Shown here piece by piece: positions 1 to 9,123 of a stretch of DNA of 64,000 nt. Every line of letters begins with the position of its first letter. Position 1 is the first letter of the stretch. The stretch lies in contig NZ_JAEACF010000001.1 in assembly GCF_016401385.1 (NCBI RefSeq), forward strand, positions 1 to 64,000, given 5' to 3'. Below the pieces are notes generated by a model that made no database searches, was not told where the DNA came from, and saw nothing but the letters and a program-made list of their open reading frames with translations. This DNA is from Fictibacillus halophilus (GTDB taxonomy: Bacteria; Bacillota; Bacilli; Bacillales; Fictibacillaceae). The position numbers were made by a program, and so were the translations under genes.

Positions 1-186
1 TAGCTGGGTAGCTACGTGTGGACGGGATAAGTGCTGAAAGCATCTAAGCATGAAGCCCCCCTCAAGATGAGATTTCCCATCACGCAAGTGAGTAAGACCC
101 CTTAGAGATGATGAGGTTGATAGGTCTAGTGTGGAAGCGTGGTGACACGTGGAGCTGACAGATACTAATCGGTCGAGGGCTTATCC
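1..186 (+). rRNA. 23S rRNA, 3' end (partial)
   Basis: The first bases match the conserved 3' terminus of bacterial 23S rRNA, including the domain VI stretch ending in ACTAATCGGTCGAGGGCTTA. The 5' part lies outside the window. The exact mature 3' end is uncertain by a few bases. It is followed by 5S rRNA and tRNAs, as in Bacillus rrn operons. Confidence 0.93.
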
Positions 187-248
187 TTAAAAAGCATAAC
201 GTTTGGAAACGTCGTATCTAGTTTTGAGAGAACATCTCTCAATATAAT

Positions 249-370
<122 letters not shown>

Positions 371-378
371 ATACATAT

Positions 379-453
379 TCCACAGTAGCTCAGTGGTAGA
401 GCTATCGGCTGTTAACCGATCGGTCGTAGGTTCGAGTCCTACCTGTGGAGCCA
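379..453 (+). tRNA. tRNA-Asn (GTT)
   Basis: A complete cloverleaf with 7-bp acceptor stem TCCACAG/CTGTGGA, anticodon GTT, TTCGAGTC T-loop and encoded CCA. It is the first tRNA after 5S. Confidence 0.96.
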
Positions 454-457
454 TATT

Positions 458-549
458 GGAGAGCTGTCCGAGAGGTCGAAGGAGCACGATTGGAAATCGT
501 GTATACGGTCAACCCCGTATCAAGGGTTCGAATCCCTTGCTCTCCGCCA
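458..549 (+). tRNA. tRNA-Ser (GGA)
   Basis: A class II tRNA with a long variable arm, acceptor GGAGAGC/GCTCTCC, anticodon GGA and encoded CCA. Confidence 0.95.
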
Positions 550-576
550 GATACATACTCTCTAGCTCAAAAATCT

Positions 577-651
577 GGCCCGTTGGTCAAGCGGTTAAGA
601 CACCGCCCTTTCACGGCGGTAACACGGGTTCGAATCCCGTACGGGTCACCA
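577..651 (+). tRNA. tRNA-Glu (TTC)
   Basis: Acceptor GGCCCGT/ACGGGTC, anticodon TTC and encoded CCA. The cloverleaf is complete. Confidence 0.95.
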
Positions 652-676
652 CTTATACATAACGATTTTAAAATAT

Positions 677-752
677 GGAGGATTAGCTCAGCTGGGAGAG
701 CACCTGCCTTACAAGCAGGGGGTCGGCGGTTCGAACCCGTCATCCTCCACCA
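677..752 (+). tRNA. tRNA-Val (TAC)
   Basis: Acceptor GGAGGAT/ATCCTCC, anticodon TAC, T-loop TTCGAAC and encoded CCA. Confidence 0.95.
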
Positions 753-779
753 TTAATTTTTATATCATATTCATATCAT

Positions 780-849
<70 letters not shown>

Positions 850-856
<7 letters not shown>

Positions 857-942
857 ATTTTATTTCATGGACAACGTCGAGATTACTTCTTGACCATGAA
901 ATATCTGTAGTGCCCTTAGGGTGCAACCAATTTTATTTCATG
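850..942 (+). repeat. 20-nt direct repeat copied from tRNA-fMet 3' end plus spacer
   Basis: The 20 bases GCAACCAATTTTATTTCATG, which are the fMet 3' tail plus downstream spacer, recur exactly at 923-942. The 73-nt period is about one tRNA unit. The material between is not a foldable tRNA. It contains an inverted pair, ATTTCATGG (862-870) and CCATGAAAT (893-901). This looks like the scar of a duplicated and decayed tRNA unit. Confidence 0.7.
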
Positions 943-945
943 AAT

Positions 946-1021
946 GGACTCGTGGTGTAGTGGTTAACATGCCTGCCTGTCACGCAGGAGATCGCCGGTT
1001 CGACCCCGGTCGGGTCCGCCA
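946..1021 (+). tRNA. tRNA-Asp (GTC)
   Basis: Acceptor GGACTCG/CGGGTCC (one G-T pair), anticodon GTC and encoded CCA. Confidence 0.95.
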
Positions 1022-1065
1022 TTTTTATTTAAACGGTGGCTTTACAACACCAAGATTTTTTTCTT

Positions 1066-1141
<76 letters not shown>

Positions 1142-1150
1142 TTTTTTTTT

Positions 1151-1226
<76 letters not shown>

Positions 1227-1308
1227 GTTTTTTCTTCCTGAATTGGAACAAAAAACTTATTGAAAAACAGGGTGATTATGTTTTATAATAAAACCTGTCT
1301 TCATTCGT

Positions 1309-1393
1309 GGAGGGGTAGCGAAGTGGCTAAACGCGGCGGACTGTAAATCCGCTCCCTCCGGGTTCGGCGGTTCGAATCCGTCCCCCTCCACCA
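1309..1393 (+). tRNA. tRNA-Tyr (GTA)
   Basis: A class II tRNA with variable arm CTCCCTCCGGG, anticodon GTA and encoded CCA. Confidence 0.95.
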
Positions 1394-1410
1394 TCTTTTA
1401 TTCCTTATAT

Positions 1411-1484
1411 AGGGGCATAGTTTAAAGGTAGAACGAAGGTCTCCAAAACCTTTGGTGTGGGTTCGATTCCTACTGCCCCTGCCA
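1411..1484 (+). tRNA. tRNA-Trp (CCA)
   Basis: Acceptor AGGGGCA/TGCCCCT, anticodon CCA and an encoded 3' CCA. Confidence 0.95.
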
Positions 1485-1497
1485 ATTTTAATACTGT

Positions 1498-1574
1498 GGC
1501 GGTCGTGGCGAAGTGGTTAACGCATCGGATTGTGGTTCCGACATTCGGGGGTTCGATTCCCCTCGTCCGCCCCA
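1498..1574 (+). tRNA. tRNA-His (GTG)
   Basis: Anticodon GTG with the extra G(-1) facing C73, the histidine identity pair. The acceptor GCGGTCG against CGTCCGC leaves one T-T mismatch at the fifth pair. CCA is encoded. Confidence 0.92.
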
Positions 1575-1583
1575 TTTAAATTT

Positions 1584-1658
1584 TGGGCTATAGCCAAGCG
1601 GTAAGGCATCGCACTTTGACTGCGACATGCGTTGGTTCGAATCCAGCTAGCCCAGCCA
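1584..1658 (+). tRNA. tRNA-Gln (TTG)
   Basis: Acceptor TGGGCTA/TAGCCCA, anticodon TTG and encoded CCA. Confidence 0.95.
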
Positions 1659-1717
1659 TTTTTATTTTTATAACATAAGATGATTTTAACAACATATTAT
1701 AAGTTAATTAAATGTTT

Positions 1718-1792
1718 GCGGAAGTAGTTCAGTGGTAGAATACAACCTTGCCAAGGTTGGGGTCGCGGGTTCGAATCCCGTCTTCCGCTCCA
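1718..1792 (+). tRNA. tRNA-Gly (GCC)
   Basis: Acceptor GCGGAAG/CTTCCGC, anticodon GCC and encoded CCA. Confidence 0.95.
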
Positions 1793-1804
1793 TTTTTGTT
1801 TTCT

Positions 1805-1879
1805 GGCGGCATAGCCAAGTGGTAAGGCACGGGTCTGCAAAACCCTTATCCCCCGGTTCGAATCCGGGTGCCGCCTCCA
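1805..1879 (+). tRNA. tRNA-Cys (GCA)
   Basis: Acceptor GGCGGCA/TGCCGCC, anticodon GCA and encoded CCA. Confidence 0.95.
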
Positions 1880-1907
1880 TAAATTCCAATTCAAAAAAGA
1901 TTCAAAT

Positions 1908-1992
1908 GCCGGTGTGGCGGAATTGGCAGACGCGCACGACTCAAAATCGTGTTCCTTCTGGAGTGTCGGTTCGACCCCGACCACCGGTACCA
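1908..1992 (+). tRNA. tRNA-Leu (CAA)
   Basis: A class II tRNA with a long variable arm, anticodon CAA in the loop CTCAAAA, and encoded CCA. It is the last tRNA. B. subtilis trnD has two leucine tRNAs at this point; only one is present here. Confidence 0.94.
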
Positions 1993-2021
1993 TTTTACTT
2001 AACTTAACATTTAAACTTAAG

Positions 2022-2049
2022 ACTTCTCACCTTTGTGGGGAGTTTTTTT
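2022..2049 (+). terminator. terminator of the rRNA-tRNA operon
   Basis: A 9-bp stem ACTTCTCAC/GTGGGGAGT with a 4-nt loop, followed by a run of T. Confidence 0.85.
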
Positions 2050-2116
2050 ATTTGCTTTTAAACTTTATACTTTAATTAACGATGAATATATTCAAGTTAC
2101 GAAAGGGTACTGATCA

Positions 2117-4297
2117 ATGAGAGATTTCTTCAATAAAATGAAAAATGATCTAGGCATTATTTTAAATGATGTTCAAAAGAATGCTGTTATGAAGACAGAA
2201 GGACCCCTTCTATTACTTGCTTCACCTGGTTCTGGAAAAACAACCACAGTCATTATGAGAATCGGTTATTTAATTATGGAAAAAGGAATACATCCTTCTC
2301 GTATAAAGGCTGTTACGTTCAGTAAGGCGTCAGCCAATGATATGAAAGAGCGTTTCGCAAAATTTTATCCTGATCTCCCTTCTGTGGACTTTTCGACCAT
2401 TCATAGCTTTGCTTTTGAGGTAGTCAGGAATCATTATAGAAATTTAGGAATCCCCTTTACAATTATAGAGGGTGATCACGATTTAGATGAGGGTTCGGCA
2501 GGAAACTTTCAATACAACAAAAAACTTATGCTGAGACATTTATTCAAGTCCGTTGTTGGGGAAAACGTAACCGAAGATCAAATGGAGGAGCTCACCACTT
2601 ATATTAGTTACATAAAAAACAAGATGATACCTATCGAACGTTGGTCAGAAGTTTCTTGTGATGTTCCGAAGGCTGAAGAGATATTTAAACATTATGAGGA
2701 ACTCAAACGTTCTGATTCGCATCATGTATTGTTAGACTTTGATGATATGCTCACGATCGGAAATGATGTATTAGAAAAGAATGAGCAGGTGTTACGTCAT
2801 TATCAAAACAGATATGACTATTTCTTAACCGATGAAAGTCAGGATACATCGCTTGTGCAGCATTCCATTATAGAAAAAATGGTTTCTACTCATCGAAATT
2901 TATGTGTTGTGGCCGATGATGACCAATCTATTTATAGCTGGAGAGGTGCTGAGCCTTCGTATTTACTTAAATTTAAGGAAAAGTACAGTGATGCATCTAT
3001 TTTGTTTATGGAGCAAAATTATCGCTCATCTGAGGATATTGTTAACGTTGCTAATTCGTTTATTAAAAGAAATAAAAATAGATATGAAAAAAATATGTTC
3101 ACTCAAAATCCTTCACAGCAACCGATTGAAGTAAAACAACTCGTTAATTTTAAAGAGCAATCCAAATACTTGATACGTGAACTGAATGAAGTCGTTGATC
3201 TAAAGGAAATCGCTATTTTATATCGTAACAATTCGTCATCCATTGGATTGATGAATGATTTAGAACGAGCAGGAATTCCGTTTTATATGAAGGATGCTGA
3301 TAATCGTTTCTTTTCACATTGGGTAGTTCAAGATATATTGAATTTTATGCGAATGGCCTTTACAGACAAGAGACCAGACATTTTAGAAAAAATTCATTTA
3401 AAGTTTAACGGCTATATTTCGAAGCAGCAGATGCAAGCACTCAAACAACTGAACAATAACGATTCTGTATTTGATAACCTGCTAAAACATGTGAAACTAC
3501 AGGAGTATCAAGTAAAACTTCTAAAGGCTAGTAAAGAGACCTTTAAAGAAATGAAGGAGATGAAGCCTCTTCAAGCTATTCGTGTGATCAGAGATCGATT
3601 AGGATATGACAAAGCCATAGAAAAGATTAGTAAGAGCCTAGGTTTTCGAATGGATTATTTAGTGGGGATCTTAAACACACTCGAAGAAATTGCAACAGAT
3701 CTTGAGAGCCTTGAGGATTTTGCTAAACGATTAAAGCATCTTGAATTCGTTCTGAAGACAGCAAAAAAGAAGAAGGGGCATGACGCGATAACACTTTCTA
3801 CCTTTCATAGTGCGAAAGGGCTCGAATTTGAGAGGGTATATATGATTGATGTAGTGGACGGAATCATCCCATCTAAAGAAGATCGTACTGATCATCAAAT
3901 GTTAGAAGAAGCAGCTCGTTTATTTTACGTAGGGATGACGCGTGCCAAGAAACAATTAACCCTAGTGACGTATCCTTATCGAGATGGGAAAAAAGTTGAA
4001 GAATCTGTGTTTGTAACGGATGTTAAAAATATATTAGATCCAACAAGAATGACGAAATCTGAACCTATAAAAAAGAATGTAAAAAAGATTAATGGAGTAC
4101 CTTTTAATCCGAATAGCATCAAAAAGAAGGAAGAATTACAAGTTGGTCTAAGTGTTACTCACCGTGTATTTGGGACTGGAGAGATAACAGAGGTCAGTGA
4201 AGAATTTATTTCTCTAAAATTTCAGTCTAAGGAAAAGAAATTATTAATCAGTGCGTGTTTGGAAATGGGACTTTTAGAGCCTTTAGTTCACACGTGA
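2117..4297 (+). CDS. UvrD/PcrA-family superfamily I DNA helicase (YjcD-like)
   Basis: An ATP-dependent 3'-5' DNA helicase of 726 residues, acting in DNA repair or recombination. Visible SF1A motifs in order are: Walker A SPGSGKTTT near residue 36-44, Walker B region TDESQD, motif III VADDDQSIYSWRG, motif IV QNYRSS, motif V STFHSAKGLEF and motif VI ARLFYVGMTRAKK. The tail (about residue 680 on) has the VTHRVFGTGEI segment, resembling the Tudor-like C-terminal domain of PcrA. The start follows GAAAGGGT with good spacing. It differs from PcrA proper, which is normally next to ligA; B. subtilis yjcD is the closest known type. It stands alone after the tRNA terminator. Confidence 0.9.
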   Translation: MRDFFNKMKNDLGIILNDVQKNAVMKTEGPLLLLASPGSGKTTTVIMRIGYLIMEKGIHPSRIKAVTFSKASANDMKERFAKFYPDLPSVDFSTIHSFAFEVVRNHYRNLGIPFTIIEGDHDLDEGSAGNFQYNKKLMLRHLFKSVVGENVTEDQMEELTTYISYIKNKMIPIERWSEVSCDVPKAEEIFKHYEELKRSDSHHVLLDFDDMLTIGNDVLEKNEQVLRHYQNRYDYFLTDESQDTSLVQHSIIEKMVSTHRNLCVVADDDQSIYSWRGAEPSYLLKFKEKYSDASILFMEQNYRSSEDIVNVANSFIKRNKNRYEKNMFTQNPSQQPIEVKQLVNFKEQSKYLIRELNEVVDLKEIAILYRNNSSSIGLMNDLERAGIPFYMKDADNRFFSHWVVQDILNFMRMAFTDKRPDILEKIHLKFNGYISKQQMQALKQLNNNDSVFDNLLKHVKLQEYQVKLLKASKETFKEMKEMKPLQAIRVIRDRLGYDKAIEKISKSLGFRMDYLVGILNTLEEIATDLESLEDFAKRLKHLEFVLKTAKKKKGHDAITLSTFHSAKGLEFERVYMIDVVDGIIPSKEDRTDHQMLEEAARLFYVGMTRAKKQLTLVTYPYRDGKKVEESVFVTDVKNILDPTRMTKSEPIKKNVKKINGVPFNPNSIKKKEELQVGLSVTHRVFGTGEITEVSEEFISLKFQSKEKKLLISACLEMGLLEPLVHT

Positions 4298-4488
4298 TAA
4301 ACAGTTTTTTATCTAATCTTATATTATAACAGGACTTAATACCTCATTATTATTTAATATTTTACAATTTTCTGATAAATAAGAAGGATTTATTCCTATC
4401 TCTTCCGAATAATACATTCTAGTAGAAGTGAATACCTGTTCATTTTTACAGAATGTATTTTATATTAGGGGAGAACGGGGGTAAAGGG

Positions 4489-6945
4489 ATGAACGCTTTT
4501 CGTTTGTTTGTGGCAGAAATGGCGAAGTTAGTAGGAAAAAAGGGTCTGCTGATCTCAGTCATTGCTGCGTTGCTCGTACCTGTCGTCTATGGTGGTATAC
4601 TTCTATCACCAAAATGGGGGCCTTACGACAACTTGTCAAACTTGCCTGTTGCGGTAGTCAACAAGGACAAGGGGGCTTTATCGGACGATGAGCCGATCAA
4701 TGTAGGAAAAGATCTTGTCGCAGATTTAAAGAAAGGAAAAGATCTCGGTTGGGAATTTGTAAGTGCTGAGGAAGCAAAAGAAGGCCTCGATAGTCTGAAA
4801 TATTACATGGTTATTGAGATTCCAGAGGATTTTTCACAAAGGGTAACAACTGTTTTAAGTGATAATCCCGAGAAGCTTCAGCTTACGTATATTCAAAACG
4901 AAGGATTAAATTTCATGGCAGCACAAGTCACAAGAAGTGCGACTGAAAAGCTCAGAGAAAAACTGGGAGATAAAATTACGGAGAAGTATGCGAACAACAT
5001 GTTCGCCAGTCTCGGTGATGTATCAGAAGGTTTTCAATCAGCTGCAGATGGATCTGCGAAATTAAATACGGGAATGACTGATCTACGAGATGGAACAAAC
5101 ACACTTTTGGAATCGCTTACAAATAAAGCGGCTGATATTTCAAAGCTTGCGAGTGGTGCAAAAGAACTTAAAAATGGTGTAGGACAAATGGCTAGTTCTT
5201 TGTCAGCCAAACAGCCGGATATTAGCAAACTGGCAAATGGTTCATCGCAACTAAGTGCTGGTATGAAGGAAATGCTTTCTTCTCTTCAATCTAGATCAGG
5301 TGATATTTCAAAGCTTGCGGCAGGTTCAGCTGCAGCTAATGAAGGAACAGGACTTTTATTACAAAATTTAAAAGATAAACAATCTGGAGTAAAAGACCTT
5401 GCAGCGGGTGCGAAACAACTTGGAGACAGCATACCGCAACTAAAAGCAGGAACAACGGGGATCTTAACAGGACTAAAAGGTGTTCAAAGTGCGATCAAGA
5501 ATGAAATCGCTCCTGGAACACAGCAGATCTCGCAAGGCGTTGCTCAAGTAGCAGATGAATCTGCAAACCTAGGTAAGGGGCTGCAAGTGTTATCAAGTGA
5601 TTTAAAGGCATATTTAGAGCAACACCCTGAACTATCCAAGGATCCTGCTTTTATGAAGATTTATGGTACGAGCCAAGCTATCACAACAGCTGCTACTGAT
5701 CCAGCAAAAGCACAAAAGCTCCAGTCACTACAACAAGGAGCTGCAAAAATCGCAGGAGCTTTCACTGCAAATGCTGAACCTAATCCAAAGTCTGTCGCTG
5801 ATGGGGTAAATCAGCTTGTAGCTGGCCAAACGTCAGTGGACAACGGTGTTGCGACATTAAGCCAAAAGGTACCTCTGCTTCAACAAGGGACCGCGTCGAT
5901 TGAGAGTGGCTGGAACACGATGGTAGGTAAGGTAGGAGAGCTGCACGCAGGAACGTCGCAGATTGCTGCAGGAAACCAATCAGTGAACACGGGTTGGACA
6001 TCTTTGACAAAAGGCGCATCCCAACTTAATGACGGTGCAACCCAAGTATCAGCAGGTAACTCTTCTGTTGAAAAAGGCTGGCGTGACCTAACTTCAGGCG
6101 CAACAAAGATTAATGATGGTATGTCACAGGTGAGTGATGGAAACGCAACAGTTGAAAAAGGCTGGGGTGACTTAACGGAAGGTGTAACCAAATTAAATGA
6201 TGGTGCAGGGAAATTAAATGATGGAAGTAACGAGTTATCATCAGGTCTAAAAGATGGTGCAGAGAAAACAGGAGCGATTAAAGCGGCCAATGATAAGAAT
6301 CTAAGCATGTTTTCTTCGCCTGTTGAGTTGAAGAGTGAAACCGTCAATAAATATCCACTCTATCGTGATTCAACAGCTCCTTATGTTCTTTCACTAGCTC
6401 TATTCGTTGGAATCTTAATCATGTCGATGTTCATCAACTTTAGGAAACCAGAAGAAGTTTCAGCATTCTCTTGGTTCGGTGCTAAATTCATGAACCTAGG
6501 TGCACTGGCTGTTGTACAGGCATTACTTCTTTCGACGGTTGTTCTGCTCGTCTTAAATGTGAAAACTGAAAATCCACTTGGATTTATAGGTTTTGCGGTT
6601 TTTGTAAGTTTAGTATTTACTGGAATCGTCTTATTTTTTGCATCGTTAGGGAACATCGGACGATTCATCGCGTTCGCATTAGTGATTTTACAGCTTTCAA
6701 CGACAGGTGCTAACTTGCCGATCGATATGCTGCCAGAGAATTTGCGTGCGCTAAGTGAATTTTTGCCGTTCACGTATTCCATCGCGGGATTTAAGGCATT
6801 GATTTCATTGGGCAGTACGAGCTCTGCATTCTCCAATATGGGAATATTGTTCATCTATCTATTAAGTTTTAGTTTATTGTCGATCGCAGTCTATCTGTTT
6901 GCAAAGCCAAAAAGCGAACCGAAAAATCTAGATTTAGCGAGCTGA
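4489..6945 (+). CDS. YhgE/Pip family membrane protein
   Basis: A large membrane protein of the YhgE/Pip family (phage infection protein; related to type VII secretion EsaA-like proteins). One TM helix lies near the N-terminus (LISVIAALLVPVVYG). It is followed by a long extracytoplasmic region of about 570 residues rich in repeated motifs such as KLNDGATQVSAGN and VEKGW, which suggest a long helical stalk. About five TM helices form the ABC-2-like C-terminus. I chose the ATG preceded by a G-rich Shine-Dalgarno (GGGGGTAAAGGG); an ATG 36 bases upstream has no ribosome site. The family role is only partly known (phage receptor, export). It is monocistronic, ending at a strong terminator. Confidence 0.88.
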   Translation: MNAFRLFVAEMAKLVGKKGLLISVIAALLVPVVYGGILLSPKWGPYDNLSNLPVAVVNKDKGALSDDEPINVGKDLVADLKKGKDLGWEFVSAEEAKEGLDSLKYYMVIEIPEDFSQRVTTVLSDNPEKLQLTYIQNEGLNFMAAQVTRSATEKLREKLGDKITEKYANNMFASLGDVSEGFQSAADGSAKLNTGMTDLRDGTNTLLESLTNKAADISKLASGAKELKNGVGQMASSLSAKQPDISKLANGSSQLSAGMKEMLSSLQSRSGDISKLAAGSAAANEGTGLLLQNLKDKQSGVKDLAAGAKQLGDSIPQLKAGTTGILTGLKGVQSAIKNEIAPGTQQISQGVAQVADESANLGKGLQVLSSDLKAYLEQHPELSKDPAFMKIYGTSQAITTAATDPAKAQKLQSLQQGAAKIAGAFTANAEPNPKSVADGVNQLVAGQTSVDNGVATLSQKVPLLQQGTASIESGWNTMVGKVGELHAGTSQIAAGNQSVNTGWTSLTKGASQLNDGATQVSAGNSSVEKGWRDLTSGATKINDGMSQVSDGNATVEKGWGDLTEGVTKLNDGAGKLNDGSNELSSGLKDGAEKTGAIKAANDKNLSMFSSPVELKSETVNKYPLYRDSTAPYVLSLALFVGILIMSMFINFRKPEEVSAFSWFGAKFMNLGALAVVQALLLSTVVLLVLNVKTENPLGFIGFAVFVSLVFTGIVLFFASLGNIGRFIAFALVILQLSTTGANLPIDMLPENLRALSEFLPFTYSIAGFKALISLGSTSSAFSNMGILFIYLLSFSLLSIAVYLFAKPKSEPKNLDLAS

Positions 6946-6965
6946 TCAACATCAATGGGTTACAA

Positions 6966-7004
6966 AAAAAAGTTCCTGGCAACTTAAGCCGGGAACTTTT
7001 TTTT
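6966..7004 (+). terminator. terminator after yhgE-like gene
   Basis: Stem AAGTTCCTGGC / GCCGGGAACTT followed by eight T. Confidence 0.9.
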
Positions 7005-7057
7005 GAATCTTCTTCTTGTACACTGAATATGTAGGTGTAAAGGAGGTTATTTCTCTA

Positions 7058-7261
7058 ATGTATAGAGACCGGCGTGCTACAGTATGTCTGATATTAATGA
7101 CCATCTCCTTCGTTTCAATCCTCTTCATTTCTGCTGATATTTTTCACTATATGCACATGATTAATGGTCTGTTGATCAGGCTTTTTCAATCCGTTCGCTT
7201 GTTATTTGTCATGGTAATCCTTTTTCTCTTTTCTATCCTTGTATTATTTCGATATTTATAG
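7058..7261 (+). CDS. small two-helix membrane protein (hypothetical)
   Basis: A 67-residue protein of unknown function. It has a basic N-terminus (MYRDRRATV), a first hydrophobic helix about residues 8-26 and a second about 44-65, with a histidine/methionine-rich linker (FHYMHMING). The ATG follows AAGGAGG at 11 bases; an in-frame TTG 42 bases upstream lacks a ribosome site. It has its own terminator 12 bases after the stop. Confidence 0.6.
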   Translation: MYRDRRATVCLILMTISFVSILFISADIFHYMHMINGLLIRLFQSVRLLFVMVILFLFSILVLFRYL

Positions 7262-7272
7262 ATGAGTTCGAT

Positions 7273-7297
7273 ACCCCTTTTTTTAAAGGGGTTTTTA
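7273..7297 (+). terminator. terminator after small membrane protein
   Basis: Stem ACCCCTTT / AAAGGGGT with a TTTT loop and a T run. Confidence 0.85.
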
Positions 7298-7380
7298 TTT
7301 TGATAAAAAAGCATAATGTTTTATCAGTAAAATAAAATAGTTCAAAAGCCATACATATCTCATCATGAGGAGGAGATTTA

Positions 7381-8058
7381 ATGAAATGGGAATTATTGAA
7401 GTTTAAGAAGAAGTGGGTCTACTTTAGCTTAATGGCGTTGGTTTTAGTGGCGATTACCGCTATTTCAGCACATGCGATAGGTTACAACAAAGCTTCTGTT
7501 CTTCTCAAAGATAAAAAAGTGGTAGTAAGGGAAATTGATGGTGAGATCAAAGAATGGAAGAAAGAGTTAGAAAATATAGAAGAAAACGTTGAAGCGATGG
7601 AGGAAGAGGAAAGCAGTAAACAAGCTGAATTGGATGGGCTTCAAATACAGGTTGATGAAGCTTCGGAAATGATTAGCCAAAAAGAGACTATTCAAAAAGA
7701 ACTGGATGAATTGGGCGTTCAAGTAAAAGGAAGGAAAGATGAACTAAAAAAACTTGGTGGAGAGATCGCAAATAAAAAAAATGAGCTTGATACTTTAAAT
7801 AAAGGCATTCTTATTAAGAAAAAAGAGCCAAGAACCTTAGTAGCCGGCGTATTTATAGCGGGTAAAGATATTGCTCCAGGAAGATATAAAGTAGAGCCCG
7901 TGAATGGATTTGGAAATTACTTTGTAAACGGGGGAAGTAAAGTCAATATCATCTTAGGAAGAGGGGATGACCTGTTTCTTCCTGAATATGTGTTCGAATT
8001 GGATGAAGGAGACGAGATTGAAGCAACATTGTCCGTGAAATATACGTTAGTAGATTAA
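7381..8058 (+). CDS. membrane-anchored coiled-coil protein (hypothetical)
   Basis: A 225-residue protein with no firm family assignment. A short basic N-terminus precedes one TM helix (about 14-32). Then comes a strongly charged coiled coil (about 45-145, rich in KEL/EE heptads). A compact C-terminal domain begins around residue 157 (AGKDIAPGRYKVEPVNGFGN) and is similar in style to the small beta domain of several Bacillus surface or phage-associated lipoproteins. Orientation is predicted as N-in with the coiled coil outside. The start is clear (GAGGAGGAG, 7 bases before the ATG). It is monogenic. Confidence 0.65.
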   Translation: MKWELLKFKKKWVYFSLMALVLVAITAISAHAIGYNKASVLLKDKKVVVREIDGEIKEWKKELENIEENVEAMEEEESSKQAELDGLQIQVDEASEMISQKETIQKELDELGVQVKGRKDELKKLGGEIANKKNELDTLNKGILIKKKEPRTLVAGVFIAGKDIAPGRYKVEPVNGFGNYFVNGGSKVNIILGRGDDLFLPEYVFELDEGDEIEATLSVKYTLVD

Positions 8059-8159
8059 TAAAAAATTTAGGCAGGAGATTTTTTTAAGAAAGTATAAAGA
8101 ACTTGTCATAAATGTCCTACTTGCTGCTTATATATAGAACAAGTTAGTTGTAGGTTTTA

Positions 8160-8203
8160 ATGCAGGGCTTCGTTGATCCAATGAAGCCCTGCATTTTTTT
8201 GTA
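8160..8203 (+). terminator. strong terminator after coiled-coil gene
   Basis: A perfect 12-bp stem ATGCAGGGCTTC / GAAGCCCTGCAT with an 11-nt loop and a run of seven T. It lies 100 bases after the stop codon. Confidence 0.85.
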
Positions 8204-8222
8204 CTATAAAGCGCAATTTTTA

Positions 8223-8327
8223 TATATTGACGAGTTTGCCTATTTTATTGAAACTTTCACACGATATATTCACCAATTTCCCCATTATATTGACGAGTTT
8301 GTATGCTATATCGACGAGTCTACATCA
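8223..8327. repeat. array 1 of degenerate 21-nt tandem repeats (5 units)
   Basis: Five units of exactly 21 nt follow one another, best seen as TATATTGACGAGTTTGCCTAT, TATATTGACGAGTTTGTATGC and TATATCGACGAGTCTACATCA. The two inner units are more diverged. An open frame through them would read as a heptapeptide repeat (YIDEFAY, FIETFTR, YIHQFPH, YIDEFVC, YIDESTS), but it begins inside a terminator stem and has no ribosome site. It is treated as intergenic repeat DNA, and resembles the arrays at 13232 and 55446. Confidence 0.8.
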
Positions 8328-8380
8328 TTCGACATCAGCTGTATTTAATGATAACTTGTGGCCAAACGAGCATTTCGTAA

Positions 8381-8398
8381 TTTAAACAACTGTTTAAA
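8381..8398. repeat. palindrome TTTAAACA-NN-TGTTTAAA, copy 1
   Basis: Two 8-bp arms, extended by A/T to 9 bp, around AC. The TAA stop of the B3/B4 gene is embedded in it. Other copies are at 36563, 44000, 48961 and 59368. Confidence 0.8.
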
Positions 8399-9047
8399 TC
8401 ACCTGAATCTCAGCACTCCCACCATTCACTTGAGTGAACATCTTTGCCATAGAATCCAAGAGTTCATGCGCTTCATTTTCATTCATAGATGGCTGCAGGT
8501 ACACGATATGCAGTGCATTCTTAACGCTCTCATCTACCATCGTGCGTTTTGAATCTACGATTGGACTGCCAAAGGCACCAACATCGTCTCTAGACAGTAA
8601 CTTACCTTCCATGTTCATCTCACGCCCGTTTAACCCTTCATACGTATCTTTAGCACCGCCAATTAGAATCTCCACATCGCCTTCAATCTTATCAAGGTTG
8701 TAAAGACCGATTGGAATCGCAAATCGGATAGAAAAGAAGTTGTTAACATCAACGCCAGAATTAATCGGAGGTAGGTCCTTGCCGCTTAAAACGCGACGCA
8801 ACAATGCTTCCGAAGCGGGACGATATCTGGAGGGGTCCATTCCTAATGTTTTAAACACGTGACGATATTCAGCCACTCCAGGATAATCGGCAGCATTTTT
8901 TTCTTCAAGTCGCAAGGATTCTGTAAATAGCTGGAACCTGCCTTTAATCATTTGCGGTGATTCGCTAATCGCGATATTATGGTATGTAAGTGTGCCTATT
9001 TTAAAGTTCGGGACAAGCTCGTTTAGTTTAGGATTAATTGTGATCAT
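8394..9047 (-). CDS. B3/B4 tRNA-editing domain protein
   Basis: A protein of about 217 residues resembling the B3/4 domain of phenylalanyl-tRNA synthetase beta chain, the fold that hydrolyses mischarged Tyr-tRNA(Phe). Stand-alone copies are common in Firmicutes. Seen are the typical segment HVFKTLGMDPSRYRPASEAL, then DLPPINSGVDVNNFFSIRF and IPIGLYNLDKI. Two adjacent Met codons (9050, 9047) follow GGGG; the second has the better spacing. Longer upstream frames would overlap the divergent queG gene. Its exact substrate is unknown. Divergent from queG with a shared promoter region of about 75 bases. Confidence 0.8.
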   Translation of the reverse strand: MITINPKLNELVPNFKIGTLTYHNIAISESPQMIKGRFQLFTESLRLEEKNAADYPGVAEYRHVFKTLGMDPSRYRPASEALLRRVLSGKDLPPINSGVDVNNFFSIRFAIPIGLYNLDKIEGDVEILIGGAKDTYEGLNGREMNMEGKLLSRDDVGAFGSPIVDSKRTMVDESVKNALHIVYLQPSMNENEAHELLDSMAKMFTQVNGGSAEIQVI

Positions 9048-9123
9048 CATGTAACCCCGTTTCTTATTTAAGTAATAGTAGTTTATCATAATTGTGGAAA
9101 ATAAATGTAAAGGAGGGATATGC

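Noticed and set aside
393..756. Open frames across the tRNA cluster
   Set aside because: They run through tRNA genes on both strands; the tRNA structures explain the sequence.
8160..8348. A 62-codon frame with a heptapeptide repeat (YIDEFAY-type)
   Set aside because: Its ATG sits inside a terminator stem and it has no ribosome site; the heptads follow from the 21-nt DNA repeat, which also occurs elsewhere out of any frame.
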